33,550 nucleotides of DNA. Origin: Chitinophagaceae bacterium. Its GTDB lineage: Bacteria > Bacteroidota > Bacteroidia > Chitinophagales > Chitinophagaceae. Positions within the stretch are counted from its first letter, which is position 1. The number at the start of each line of letters is the position of its first letter. Under the pieces are notes generated by a model that was not told the DNA's origin, did no database searches, and was given only the letters and a program-made list of their open reading frames with translations. Shown piece by piece: positions 16,338 to 23,946 of the stretch. Where the stretch lies: NCBI GenBank assembly GCA_017744805.1, contig JAGIAP010000009.1:4011-37560 (forward strand). Direction: 5' to 3'. Both the position numbers and the translations under genes were made by a program.

Positions 16338-17936
16338 TTATACCGATTCCTTGTGGATCTCTGAAGTAAAGTGGAATTCGATGTCCGGATTATTGGTCCT
16401 TTCCGTATTCAAAAACCACTCGCTCTGAGCCAGATAGACGAGGTGACCGTCTTTATCGGTTGCGATATTATTGCTCTTGAAGCGGGTGAATTCATCCAGT
16501 TTCTTCGAGTCCTGGCTGGTGATCCAGCAGGCTTTGTAGAAAGGTTGGGCGCGGAACTCCACACTGGCGCCATATTCCTGGAGAAGGCGGTACTGGATCA
16601 CTTCAAATTGCAGTTCCCCTACGCAACCAATGATCTTTTTGTTGCCACCGAACTGGGTGAAAAGCTGGGCAACCCCTTCATCGGTCAATTGCATCAGACC
16701 CTTCTCCAATTGCTTGGTTTTCATTGGATCTTTGTTCACTACTTCTTTAAATATCTCAGGTGAGAAGGAAGGGATCCCGGTGAAATAGAAATTAGATCCT
16801 TCAGTCAATGTGTCCCCGATCTTGAAGTTACCGGTATCGAAGAGCCCCACCACATCGCCGGGGAATGCTTCATCGATCACATCCTTGTCGCGCGCGAGGA
16901 AGGTGTAAGGATTGCTGAAGCGAACGTCCTTGTCGAGGCGTACGTGATGGAAATATTTGTTACGCTCGAACTTGCCGGAGCATACACGGAGGAAAGCGAT
17001 CCTGTCGCGGTGCTTGGGATCCAGGTTGGCGTGGATCTTGAAAATGAATCCGGAGAATTTGTCCTCGTCGGGGCAAACCTCGCGCACGGAAGTGGGCCTG
17101 CAGCGAGGGATGGGCGCTACTCGGATAAAGGTATCCAGCATTTCACGCACACCGAAATTGTTGATGGCGGAACCGAAGAAAACAGGCGATACTTTACCGG
17201 CCAGGTAGCTGGTCACATCCAGCTCCCCGTTCACCCCGTCCACCAGTTCCACATCTTCACGTAAAAGATTGGCATCCTTTTCACCGAGCTTGGAATCAAG
17301 CACTTCGCTGCTGAGGTCGGTGATCTCCAGGCTATCCTCGTCGTCGGATGCTTTGGTGTTGGCGGTGAAGAGAACAAGGTTCTTATCGTAGAGATTGTAT
17401 ACCCCTTTGAAATCCTTGCCGCTATTGATGGGCCAGGTCATGGGGTGTAAAGATATCTTCAGTTCATTCTCGATCTCTTCGAGGAGGTCGAAGCGGTTCT
17501 TACCGTCGCGGTCCATTTTATTGATGAATACGATCACGGGGGTATCGCGCATGCGGCATACTTCCATGAGGCGACGGGTCTGGTCTTCCACCCCGTTCAC
17601 GGAGTCCACCACCAGGATAACGCTGTCCACGGCCGTGAGGGTGCGATAGGTATCTTCGGCAAAGTCCTTGTGACCGGGCGTATCCAGGAGGTTCACGAGG
17701 ATGCCTTTGTATTCAAAGCTCATCACGGAGGTGGCAACGGAGATACCACGCTGGCGCTCGATCTCCATGAAGTCTGAAGTTGCATGCTTCTTGATCTTAT
17801 TGCTCTTTACTGCACCGGCCGTTTGGATGGCGCCACCAAAGAGCAGGAATTTTTCCGTCAATGTGGTTTTACCGGCATCCGGGTGGGAAATGATCGCAAA
17901 GGTTCTTCTTTTCTGTATTTCTGCATTGTACTTCAT
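16338..17936 (-). CDS. prfC: Peptide chain release factor 3 (RF3)
   Basis: A 532-residue translational GTPase. It begins [29 protein letters not shown] with the P-loop at 17-24, switch I ERQRGISV (60-67), switch [18 protein letters not shown] (85-100) and the guanine-specificity NKMDRDGK (139-146). The length and [16 protein letters not shown] identify RF3 rather than EF-G or LepA. RF3 drives release of RF1/RF2 from the ribosome after peptide release and takes part in post-peptidyl quality control. The start is supported by an exact promoter element 29 bases upstream. It is followed by the GNAT gene and divergent from the YitT-family gene. Confidence 0.97.
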   Translation of the reverse strand: MKYNAEIQKRRTFAIISHPDAGKTTLTEKFLLFGGAIQTAGAVKSNKIKKHATSDFMEIERQRGISVATSVMSFEYKGILVNLLDTPGHKDFAEDTYRTLTAVDSVILVVDSVNGVEDQTRRLMEVCRMRDTPVIVFINKMDRDGKNRFDLLEEIENELKISLHPMTWPINSGKDFKGVYNLYDKNLVLFTANTKASDDEDSLEITDLSSEVLDSKLGEKDANLLREDVELVDGVNGELDVTSYLAGKVSPVFFGSAINNFGVREMLDTFIRVAPIPRCRPTSVREVCPDEDKFSGFIFKIHANLDPKHRDRIAFLRVCSGKFERNKYFHHVRLDKDVRFSNPYTFLARDKDVIDEAFPGDVVGLFDTGNFKIGDTLTEGSNFYFTGIPSFSPEIFKEVVNKDPMKTKQLEKGLMQLTDEGVAQLFTQFGGNKKIIGCVGELQFEVIQYRLLQEYGASVEFRAQPFYKACWITSQDSKKLDEFTRFKSNNIATDKDGHLVYLAQSEWFLNTERTNNPDIEFHFTSEIHKESV

Positions 17937-17965
17937 GAAGTGATCGCTTTTAGGAAAAACGCCCG

Positions 17966-17973
17966 CAAAGGTA
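17966..17973 (-). promoter_or_regulatory. Exact TACCTTTG promoter element for prfC
   Basis: The minus strand reads TACCTTTG followed by GCGGGCG, 29 bases before ATG 17936, so the leader would be about 23 bases. No well-spaced -33 TTG was found. Confidence 0.65.
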
Positions 17974-18008
17974 CATTAATCCTGCCTCAATTTGTACTTT
18001 TACCGGGC

Positions 18009-18986
18009 ATGCGTTACAGACTTCGTCAATTCATTGTCAATAACTTCCTCCGTTCGCGGAAACACAATGGCTTATCCTCTCCCACCAGCGCTTACAGGAT
18101 GGCGAAAGGCCTCTACCAGATGCGGACGGCCATCCTCCAGAACTCTAAGGATGCGGTACTGATCCTCATCGGGATACTCAGCGCCGGTTTCGGATTGAAA
18201 AGTTTCCTGCTGCCCGTCAAATTCATCGACGGCGGCGCCACCGGTATCTCCCTGCTCACCAGCGCCCTCACAGGCTGGCCACTGGCGCTGATGATCGTGC
18301 TGATCAACCTGCCCTTCATTTTGATCGGGTACCGGCTGATAGGGAAATTATTTACCGTGAAAGCGATCCTGGCCATCGCGGGCCTATCCATTTGCCTGGC
18401 TGTGGTGGACTACCCCATCGTTACCTCGGACAAGCTGCTGGTGGCGGTTTTCGGAGGCTTCTTCCTCGGCGCGGGGATCGGGTTTGCCGTAAGGGGCGGC
18501 GGTGTACTGGACGGAACGGAGATCCTGGCCATCTACCTCAGCCGGAAGATCGGCACTACCATCGGGGATGTGATCATGATGATCAATGTGCTCATCTTTG
18601 CTACGGCTGCTTATTTCCTCGGTATCGACAATGCATTGTATTCCATGCTCACCTACCTGGCCGCCAGCAAAACGGTGGATTTCCTGATCGAGGGCATTGA
18701 AGAGTATACAGGCGTCACCATCATTTCAGCGAAGAGCGAAGAGGTCAGCCGGGTGATAACGGAGAAGCTCGGACGAGGCATCACCGTGTACAAGGGTGCC
18801 GGCGGTTATGGCAAGCGGGGTTATGTGCAGGAAGACCAGCATATCGTTTTTACGGTGATCACAAGGTTGGAAATATCAAGACTGAAGCATGAGATCGAGC
18901 TCATAGACCCGAATGCTTTTGTAGTGATGCATAGTATCAAGGATACGAAGGGCGGGATGATCAAGAAGCGGCCTTTGAAGCATTGA
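18009..18986 (+). CDS. YitT-family membrane protein with C-terminal DUF2179 domain
   Basis: The track ORF starts at 17784 inside prfC antisense; I use ATG 18009 (MRYRLRQFIVNN, 325 residues). After a basic N-terminal stretch of about 45 residues come five membrane segments, starting with DAVLILIGILSAGFGLKSFLLP and the family motif FIDGGATGISLL (72-83), then GIGFAVRGGGVLDGTEILA. The soluble C-terminal DUF2179 domain reads GVTIISAKSEEVSRVI then RGITVYKGAGGYGKRG. The family is common and usually called a YitT membrane protein; its transport or regulatory role is unproven. The DUF2179 fold resembles small ligand-binding domains. A TACTTTTA (7 of 8 to TAnnTTTG) at 17996-18003 lies only five bases before the ATG. 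The longer start is rejected as antisense. Confidence 0.88.
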   Translation: MRYRLRQFIVNNFLRSRKHNGLSSPTSAYRMAKGLYQMRTAILQNSKDAVLILIGILSAGFGLKSFLLPVKFIDGGATGISLLTSALTGWPLALMIVLINLPFILIGYRLIGKLFTVKAILAIAGLSICLAVVDYPIVTSDKLLVAVFGGFFLGAGIGFAVRGGGVLDGTEILAIYLSRKIGTTIGDVIMMINVLIFATAAYFLGIDNALYSMLTYLAASKTVDFLIEGIEEYTGVTIISAKSEEVSRVITEKLGRGITVYKGAGGYGKRGYVQEDQHIVFTVITRLEISRLKHEIELIDPNAFVVMHSIKDTKGGMIKKRPLKH

Positions 18987-19037
18987 GTTGGAATCGCAGT
19001 CCCGGCCTTCCCAGTTTGGGTCTCCAGTACTTGTTTA

Positions 19038-19171
19038 GTACTTAAACAGCGCTTAAATGGCCTGTTTTAAACGGGGGCTAACGCTTGAGCATCGCTTAAA
19101 CATCGCTGTTTTGATGCTTTTTAAACAGGAAATGACGCTTAAACAACACTTGAACATCGCTGTTTTGAAGC
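19038..19171. repeat. Triplicate imperfect intergenic repeat with small hairpins
   Basis: Between the YitT gene and the 128-aa gene are three related AT-rich units: about 19039-19076, 19081-19117 and 19135-19171. Units 2 and 3 match at 31 of 37 positions, both ending in ACATCGCTGTTTTGA(T/A)GC; unit 1 is more diverged. Each can fold into a small hairpin (for example AAACA-TCGC-TGTTT). No ORF spans it. Origin and role are unknown. Confidence 0.7.
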
Positions 19172-19174
19172 AGA

Positions 19175-19561
19175 TCAGCCTTTCTCCACCTTTTTGAAGC
19201 TTTCCCTTTTCGTGAATTTATAGATCGGCCGGCTGTCGATCATCACTTCGGAGATATCGTACACAATGGAATCATTCCTGTAATCCATCTCCAGCTCTTC
19301 GAACAAAGGCTTGGCATTCAGGTAATAGTAGTCGCCAGCTTTAATTATCTTGAAGGTATCCTCCATGGCTACGGAGGATATGATCATATAGAGGGTCTTG
19401 TCCTCGGGATTCTCTTCATCGAATGCGATCCTGGCTCCCTTGCCCGGGGCCAGTTCCATCTTTCGGGCAGCATCGAGGCTGAATCCCAGTTTTCCGTTCT
19501 TGTGTGCAGTAGCCTTCAGGGTTTTGGCGGCTTCGCGGGGGTCAAAAAATTTCAACTTCAT
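19175..19561 (-). CDS. Unknown 128-aa protein, AbrB-like N-terminal pattern possible
   Basis: A 128-residue, highly charged cytoplasmic protein (MKLKFFDPREAAKTLK to SFKKVEKG) with no signal peptide or membrane segment. I do not recognise a named family. Residues about 22-48 (NGKLGFSLDAARKMELAPGKGARIAFD) have the strand-helix-turn-strand pattern of SpoVT/AbrB-type domains (a basic-residue strand, then a helix ending L-x-x-G-x-x-x-x-x-F), but this is only a resemblance. The C-terminal half alternates hydrophobic and charged residues as in a beta sheet. It is read toward the triplicate repeat, which begins four bases after its stop; 99 bases separate its start from the upstream epimerase-like gene. 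No exact TAnnTTTG was found upstream. The coding call is supported by length and amino acid composition. Confidence 0.75.
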   Translation of the reverse strand: MKLKFFDPREAAKTLKATAHKNGKLGFSLDAARKMELAPGKGARIAFDEENPEDKTLYMIISSVAMEDTFKIIKAGDYYYLNAKPLFEELEMDYRNDSIVYDISEVMIDSRPIYKFTKRESFKKVEKG

Positions 19562-19660
19562 AGTTCACCATTCGGTTCTATCCAATCTCCATCTTTTTCC
19601 TAAACAACCTCAATTTATATATTTTACGTCTCAATCTGGATATTTCCGGGCTATATCCCA

Positions 19661-20530
19661 TTAAAAAATATTCACTGTCCAGGTCCTCAAAAAAGCCGCT
19701 CCGGCTTCCAGCTTATTGATCCCTTCTTTTTCTTCCCATAACTGTAAGGAATCCACGCTATCGGCGATGCCGCACCAGGGTTCTATGCACAGGAAGTCGG
19801 CGCCCGGGGCTGCCCAGATCCCCAGGTAAGGGAAACCGGGAAAATCCATACTTAGTCCGTGCTCCGTTTTGCGGCTCAGTAAAGAGATCCGGGAAGAATG
19901 CAGGTTCTTGAATACGATGGCATCACTGGCAAACAATCCCTTGTTCAGGGGAAGCAATTTGGTATCGCTCAACAATGGGGTACTGGAAGTTTTGAGCAGG
20001 CCTGCTTCGGCAATGGGCCATCTACCGGCGGTCTCTGCCTGATCGAATTCGAGGTAGTAATCATCATAGACGGTGCCGGGCACTAACGGCAATGCAAATG
20101 CGGGATGGCCGCCAATGGAGAAATACATCGTTTCCTTTCCTGTATTCACCACTTCATAGGTAACGGCAATGCTGCTATCCACGATGGTGTACTTCACCCG
20201 GAGATCGAAAGGGAAGGGGAATACTTTGAGGGTTTCCCCGGATTGTTTCAGCAAGAAAACGATCCTGTCGAATTCCTGGGATTCCACCGCAAACTGGTGG
20301 TCGCGGGCAAATCCATGACGGCCGAGTTGGTAAGATCGATCCTGGTAGAAATAAGTGTTATCCTTTAGGGTGCCCACGATCGGAAAGAGGATGGGCGAAA
20401 ATTTGCCCCACACGGCGGGATCGCCTTTCCACATATATTCGATGCCGGACTCTTTCTGTAACAGGCTCTGCAATTCAGCGCCTTTGGGATGGATGCTTGC
20501 TTTCAGCAGGTGACTTTCGATCGTAAACAT
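19661..20530 (-). CDS. Aldose 1-epimerase (mutarotase) family protein, LacX-like
   Basis: A 289-residue protein from ATG 20530 (MFTIESHLLKASIHPKGAELQSL). The galactose-mutarotase beta-sandwich family is shown by FPIVGTLKDNTYFYQDRSYQLGRHGFARDH (around 49-78, with the substrate-contacting Arg-His), SIGGHPAFALP (138-148, catalytic His) and FLCIEPWCGIAD near residue 250 (the catalytic Glu region). Such enzymes interconvert the anomers of hexoses or phosphorylated hexoses. The shorter motif set fits the LacX/YeaD-type branch rather than classical GalM. It is cytoplasmic (no signal peptide). Divergent from the permease gene with 100 bases between; the 128-aa gene lies 99 bases downstream on the same strand, with a weak GGATAT/ATATCC hairpin between (19638-19658). 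Confidence 0.9.
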   Translation of the reverse strand: MFTIESHLLKASIHPKGAELQSLLQKESGIEYMWKGDPAVWGKFSPILFPIVGTLKDNTYFYQDRSYQLGRHGFARDHQFAVESQEFDRIVFLLKQSGETLKVFPFPFDLRVKYTIVDSSIAVTYEVVNTGKETMYFSIGGHPAFALPLVPGTVYDDYYLEFDQAETAGRWPIAEAGLLKTSSTPLLSDTKLLPLNKGLFASDAIVFKNLHSSRISLLSRKTEHGLSMDFPGFPYLGIWAAPGADFLCIEPWCGIADSVDSLQLWEEKEGINKLEAGAAFLRTWTVNIF

Positions 20531-20618
20531 ACAGCAAGTTAATAAAAAGGCTTATCCTCCGGATTTGCCGATGAAATAATTCGCGGGGTTGCGCGACAAA
20601 TTCTCCGGAACTATCACT

Positions 20619-20626
20619 TAAATTTG
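20619..20626 (+). promoter_or_regulatory. TAAATTTG element 4 bases before the permease start
   Basis: An exact TAnnTTTG match ends at 20626 and the ATG is at 20631. If functional, transcription would start at or within the start codon, giving a leaderless message. No well-spaced -33 TTG is visible, so chance cannot be excluded. Confidence 0.45.
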
Positions 20627-20630
20627 GAAT

Positions 20631-21887
20631 ATGCGTCGTATCATCGAAATTCTCGGCAGCAGCCTCAACCTGACCTGGCAGGAGTTCAAATCTCACAAGC
20701 TCCGCACCTTACTCTCCCTTTCCGGCGTCGGATTCGGCATCCTCTGTATCATTGGCGTACTCGCCACTGTGAACAGCCTGGAATACGCTGTGCAGCAGGA
20801 TATCAAATCGCTCGGCTCCAATTCCATCTATATCGACAAATGGGATTATTCCGGCGGTGGTAACGACTACCCCTGGTGGAAATACGTGAATCGCCCATCT
20901 CCCAAATACAGTGAACTGGAGCTCCTCAAACAGAAAGTGCCCGGCATCGGATATATCGCATACACCAATGGCATCAACGCACAGATCGAATACAATGGAA
21001 GCGTTCTGTCAGGCCTTCAATATTATGGGATCTCAGAGGATTTCGACAAACTGCAACCCATCGAAGTGGGGGAAGGACGTTATTTCCAGCAATCCGAATT
21101 CGACAAGGGGACCGGCACCATCATCCTGGGTTATATCGTAGCAGAGAACCTTTTCGGATCCGATGTAAAGAAAGGCATTGGCCAGGAACTGAAGCTCAAG
21201 GATGGCAAAAAGGCCGTAGTGGTAGGCATCCTGAAGAAAAAAGGAAAGAGCATCATCGGTGGATGGGACTATGACAACAACGTGCTCATCACCCGCAATT
21301 TCATGAAGCAAATGACCAATGAGGACAATGCAGGCCCATCCATCCTGGTGGCCGGCAAAGAGAATATCACATTGGAGCAACTGAAAGATGAGCTGGAAGG
21401 CGCCATGCGCTCCATCCGTAAACTTAAACCTACACAGGAAGATAATTTCACCCTCAATGATATCAATACCCTCAGCAGCCTTGCCACCAGCATCTTCGAT
21501 GGGGTGAACAAAGGCGGATGGGCTATCGCTACCCTCTCTTTGATCGTGGGCATGTTCGGTGTGGCCAATATCATGTTCGTGACAGTGCGTGAGCGCACTT
21601 CGCAGATCGGGCTGAAGAAAGCCATCGGCGCCAAAAAGATCACCATCATGACGGAGTTCCTGCTGGAGTCGTCCTTCCTTTGCATCATGGGAGGGCTGAT
21701 GGGCCTGCTGGTAGTGGTAGGGGTCACTTTCTTAGTATCTGCCCTCTTTCACTTCAATGTGTTCATTGCGCCGGGCATCATCCTGCTGGCCATTACCATT
21801 TGTATTGTGGTAGGCATCCTGGCAGGCATCATCCCTGCATCGATCGCCGCCAAGATGGATCCTGTTGTGGCTATCCGCTCGAAATAA
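20631..21887 (+). CDS. ABC transporter permease, MacB/FtsX-like
   Basis: A 418-residue protein with the MacB-type plan: a cytoplasmic amphipathic start (NLTWQEFKSHKLRTLLSL), a first membrane helix (about 28-50), a large extracytoplasmic domain (about 51-290, with IYIDKWDY and the typical GQELKLKDGKKAVVVGILKKKG), then three helices. Between helices 2 and 3 is the coupling motif RERTSQIGLKKAIGAKK that contacts the ATPase, and the end is PASIAAKMDPVVAIR, as in the family. MacB-like permeases work with an ATPase and often a periplasmic adaptor in export of peptides, lipoproteins or toxins, or in stress signalling. No ATP-binding subunit or adaptor gene is next to it in this window. A GC-rich hairpin follows the stop and tsaD begins 69 bases later. 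Confidence 0.92.
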   Translation: MRRIIEILGSSLNLTWQEFKSHKLRTLLSLSGVGFGILCIIGVLATVNSLEYAVQQDIKSLGSNSIYIDKWDYSGGGNDYPWWKYVNRPSPKYSELELLKQKVPGIGYIAYTNGINAQIEYNGSVLSGLQYYGISEDFDKLQPIEVGEGRYFQQSEFDKGTGTIILGYIVAENLFGSDVKKGIGQELKLKDGKKAVVVGILKKKGKSIIGGWDYDNNVLITRNFMKQMTNEDNAGPSILVAGKENITLEQLKDELEGAMRSIRKLKPTQEDNFTLNDINTLSSLATSIFDGVNKGGWAIATLSLIVGMFGVANIMFVTVRERTSQIGLKKAIGAKKITIMTEFLLESSFLCIMGGLMGLLVVVGVTFLVSALFHFNVFIAPGIILLAITICIVVGILAGIIPASIAAKMDPVVAIRSK

Positions 21888-21895
21888 TTTCGCAG

Positions 21896-21923
21896 CCGCC
21901 GGCTCTCCGGAGGCCAGCGGCGG
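21896..21923 (+). terminator. GC-rich hairpin between permease gene and tsaD (weak terminator)
   Basis: CCGCC and GGCGG flank an inner near-palindrome centred on CTCCGGAG, forming a stable hairpin just after the permease stop. There is no T tract, so termination is uncertain; it might act as a processing or attenuation element. Confidence 0.35.
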
Positions 21924-21940
21924 ATACACCGGAGAATACT

Positions 21941-21948
21941 TACCTTTG
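21941..21948 (+). promoter_or_regulatory. Exact TACCTTTG element 8 bases before the tsaD start
   Basis: TACCTTTG is followed by CCGCGACT and then ATG 21957. Transcription would start about 2-4 bases before the ATG, giving an almost leaderless mRNA. There is no clear -33 TTG. Confidence 0.6.
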
Positions 21949-21956
21949 CCGCGACT

Positions 21957-22961
21957 ATGAGCGTTACCATACTTGCAATCGAATCCTCCTGCGACGAAAC
22001 GTCCGCAGCAGTTTGTGCAGACGGAAAGATCCTCTCCAATTTCATTGCCAGCCAGTCCGTGCATGAACAGTACGGAGGCGTTGTGCCGGAGCTCGCTTCA
22101 CGCGCACATATGCAGAATATCGTGCCGGTGGTGGACAAGGCCCTGAAAGAAGCTAACCGCACCCTGTCCGACCTCGATGCCATCGCTTTTACCCAGGCGC
22201 CCGGACTGATCGGCAGCCTGCTGGTAGGCGCACAATTTGCCAAATCACTGGCCCTGGCGCTGGATAAACCATTGATCGCCGTTCACCATATGCAGGCCCA
22301 TGTGCTCGCTAACCTGATCGATCAACCCAAACCTTCTTTCCCCTTTCTCTGCCTCACCGTCAGCGGAGGGCATACCCAGATAGTATTGTGCGAAAGCCCC
22401 CAACAGATGCGCATCATCGGGGAGACCATCGATGACGCCGCAGGCGAAGCCTTCGACAAATCAGCCAAACTGCTCGGCCTTCCCTACCCCGGCGGCCCGC
22501 TGATAGACAAATATGCAAAGACCGGCAATCCCCAGCGATTCAAATTCCCCGAGCCACAGATACCCGGTCTCGATTTCAGTTTCAGCGGTCTCAAAACCGC
22601 CATTCTCTATTTCCTGCAGGAGAATACCAAACAGGATCCCCAATTCGTAGACAATAACCTCGCCGATATCTGCGCTTCCATCCAGCACCGCATCATCAGC
22701 ATCCTGATGAACAAACTGAAAAAGGCAAGCAAGGAAACCGGCATCACCGATATCTGCATCGCAGGCGGCGTATCTGCCAACAGTGGCCTCAGAGAAGCCC
22801 TGAAACAAACAGGAGAGCAATTGAAATGGAATACCTTCATCCCTGCTTTCCAGTATTGTACAGACAACGCAGGCATGATCGCCATAACGGCGTATTACAA
22901 ATTCCTGGCAGGAGAACACACTGCCCTTACTGTAAGCCCCTCAGCCAAAGCCGAATGGTAA
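21957..22961 (+). CDS. tsaD: tRNA N6-threonylcarbamoyladenosine transferase TsaD
   Basis: A 334-residue Kae1/TsaD protein. The ASKHA-fold start ILAIESSCDETSAAV (5-19) is followed by the metal-binding HMQAH (His111 and His115), the phosphate-loop TVSGGHTQIVL (134-144) and CTDNAGMIA with the third metal ligand Asp303. TsaD, with TsaB and TsaE, transfers the threonylcarbamoyl group to A37 of ANN-decoding tRNAs (t6A), a modification important for accurate reading. Length is standard and all key residues are present. It is followed after 40 bases by trmN6, which also modifies A37 (of tRNA-Val). An exact promoter element sits eight bases upstream of its start. Confidence 0.98.
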   Translation: MSVTILAIESSCDETSAAVCADGKILSNFIASQSVHEQYGGVVPELASRAHMQNIVPVVDKALKEANRTLSDLDAIAFTQAPGLIGSLLVGAQFAKSLALALDKPLIAVHHMQAHVLANLIDQPKPSFPFLCLTVSGGHTQIVLCESPQQMRIIGETIDDAAGEAFDKSAKLLGLPYPGGPLIDKYAKTGNPQRFKFPEPQIPGLDFSFSGLKTAILYFLQENTKQDPQFVDNNLADICASIQHRIISILMNKLKKASKETGITDICIAGGVSANSGLREALKQTGEQLKWNTFIPAFQYCTDNAGMIAITAYYKFLAGEHTALTVSPSAKAEW

Positions 22962-23001
22962 CCCTGACCAGTAACCGAATTGTATAACTCAAATCCTGAT
23001 C

Positions 23002-23715
23002 ATGGCCAACGGGTATTTTCAATTCAAACAGTTCACCGTTCACCAGGACCAGTGCGCCATGAAGGTATGCACGGATGCCTGCATCTTTGGAGCCTGGTTC
23101 GCTGCCAAAACTGCCGATTATACCACTGTGCTGGATATCGGCGCAGGCACTGGCCTGCTCTCCCTCATGCTTGCCCAAAAATCGAACTCCGAGATCCATG
23201 GCATTGAACTGGACCTCGGCGCTTACAAGCAACTCAAAGAAAATATCTCCCAAAGCATCTGGAAAGAACGCATCAAAGTTTTTCCGGGAGATGCCCGCAC
23301 CTACTCCTTCCCTATCAAATACGATTTCATCATCACCAACCCTCCCTTCTTCGAGAACGATCTTCCCTCAGCATCGGAAGAAGAACAGATCGCCAAACAT
23401 AGCAAACAACTCAACCTCGAAGAGTTGATCGGCGTGATCAGCCGCAACCTGGAGCCACATGGCGCTTTCGGCATCTTACTTCCTTTTCACAGGTGGGAAT
23501 ATTTCAATACACTCGCTACTGCCAATGGATTTTCATTGGTGGAGAATCTACTGGTGAAGCAAACGCCAAAGCATGATCATTTCCGGAGTATCTTACATTA
23601 TAGCAGAACAAATGATCATTTCAATCCGAGCTTTGAGCTGACTATTCATGGGGAGGATGGAAAGTATACGGAGGAATTTGTTGAGTTGCTGAAGGATTAT
23701 TATTTGTACTTGTGA
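23002..23715 (+). CDS. trmN6: tRNA1(Val) (adenine37-N6)-methyltransferase, TrmN6/YfiC
   Basis: A 237-residue N6-adenine methyltransferase. It opens with FQFKQFTVHQDQCAMKVCTDACIFGAW, the family-specific start, then the SAM loop VLDIGAGTGLLSLML (43-57), the acidic strand-2 end GIELD (67-71) and the catalytic NPPFF (113-117). E. coli YfiC methylates A37 of tRNA1(Val) to m6A. The family has several paralogous subgroups, so the exact target is less certain than the chemistry. It lies 40 bases downstream of tsaD on the same strand with no visible promoter between, suggesting one unit for A37 modification. A long inverted repeat follows its stop. Confidence 0.9.
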   Translation: MANGYFQFKQFTVHQDQCAMKVCTDACIFGAWFAAKTADYTTVLDIGAGTGLLSLMLAQKSNSEIHGIELDLGAYKQLKENISQSIWKERIKVFPGDARTYSFPIKYDFIITNPPFFENDLPSASEEEQIAKHSKQLNLEELIGVISRNLEPHGAFGILLPFHRWEYFNTLATANGFSLVENLLVKQTPKHDHFRSILHYSRTNDHFNPSFELTIHGEDGKYTEEFVELLKDYYLYL

Positions 23716-23734
23716 TATTTTTTGCTTTCCGCGC

Positions 23735-23886
23735 GCGCAAAGGGGGATATAAAATGAGGTTGGAAAACAAACCACCGCATTTGTAGTGCTATGAGGGTTT
23801 TGTGGGGAAAGATTGAGCTGTAGTATCCGGGCTGAACTTCTTCGCTTATGTTTTCAAGACCTCATTTTATATCCCCGCATTGCGCT
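23735..23886. repeat. Long imperfect inverted repeat between convergent genes
   Basis: An 18-base perfect arm GGGGATATAAAATGAGGT (23743-23760) is matched by its complement at 23859-23876. Similarity continues outward (GCGCAAAG vs GCGCAATGC) and inward (TGGAAAACA vs TTGAAAACA), giving arms of about 35 bases around a loop of roughly 80. It lies between the convergent 3' ends of trmN6 and the LYS1-like gene. It could be a palindromic mobile repeat, a bidirectional terminator or a structured RNA. It contains only two 10-codon ORFs, which I do not call. Confidence 0.8.
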
Positions 23887-23946
23887 GGCATGCAGAGGCT
23901 GCGATCAGAATGTTACTACCGCATATATCTATTCGATTTTTATTGG

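Noticed and set aside
17784-18008. N-terminal extension of the YitT ORF
   Set aside because: It is antisense to the start of prfC and crosses the prfC promoter; the family domain begins after 18009.
23743-23820. Two 10-codon ORFs (MRLENKPPHL and MRVLWGKIEL) within the inverted repeat
   Set aside because: Too short and inside a palindromic element; likely chance.
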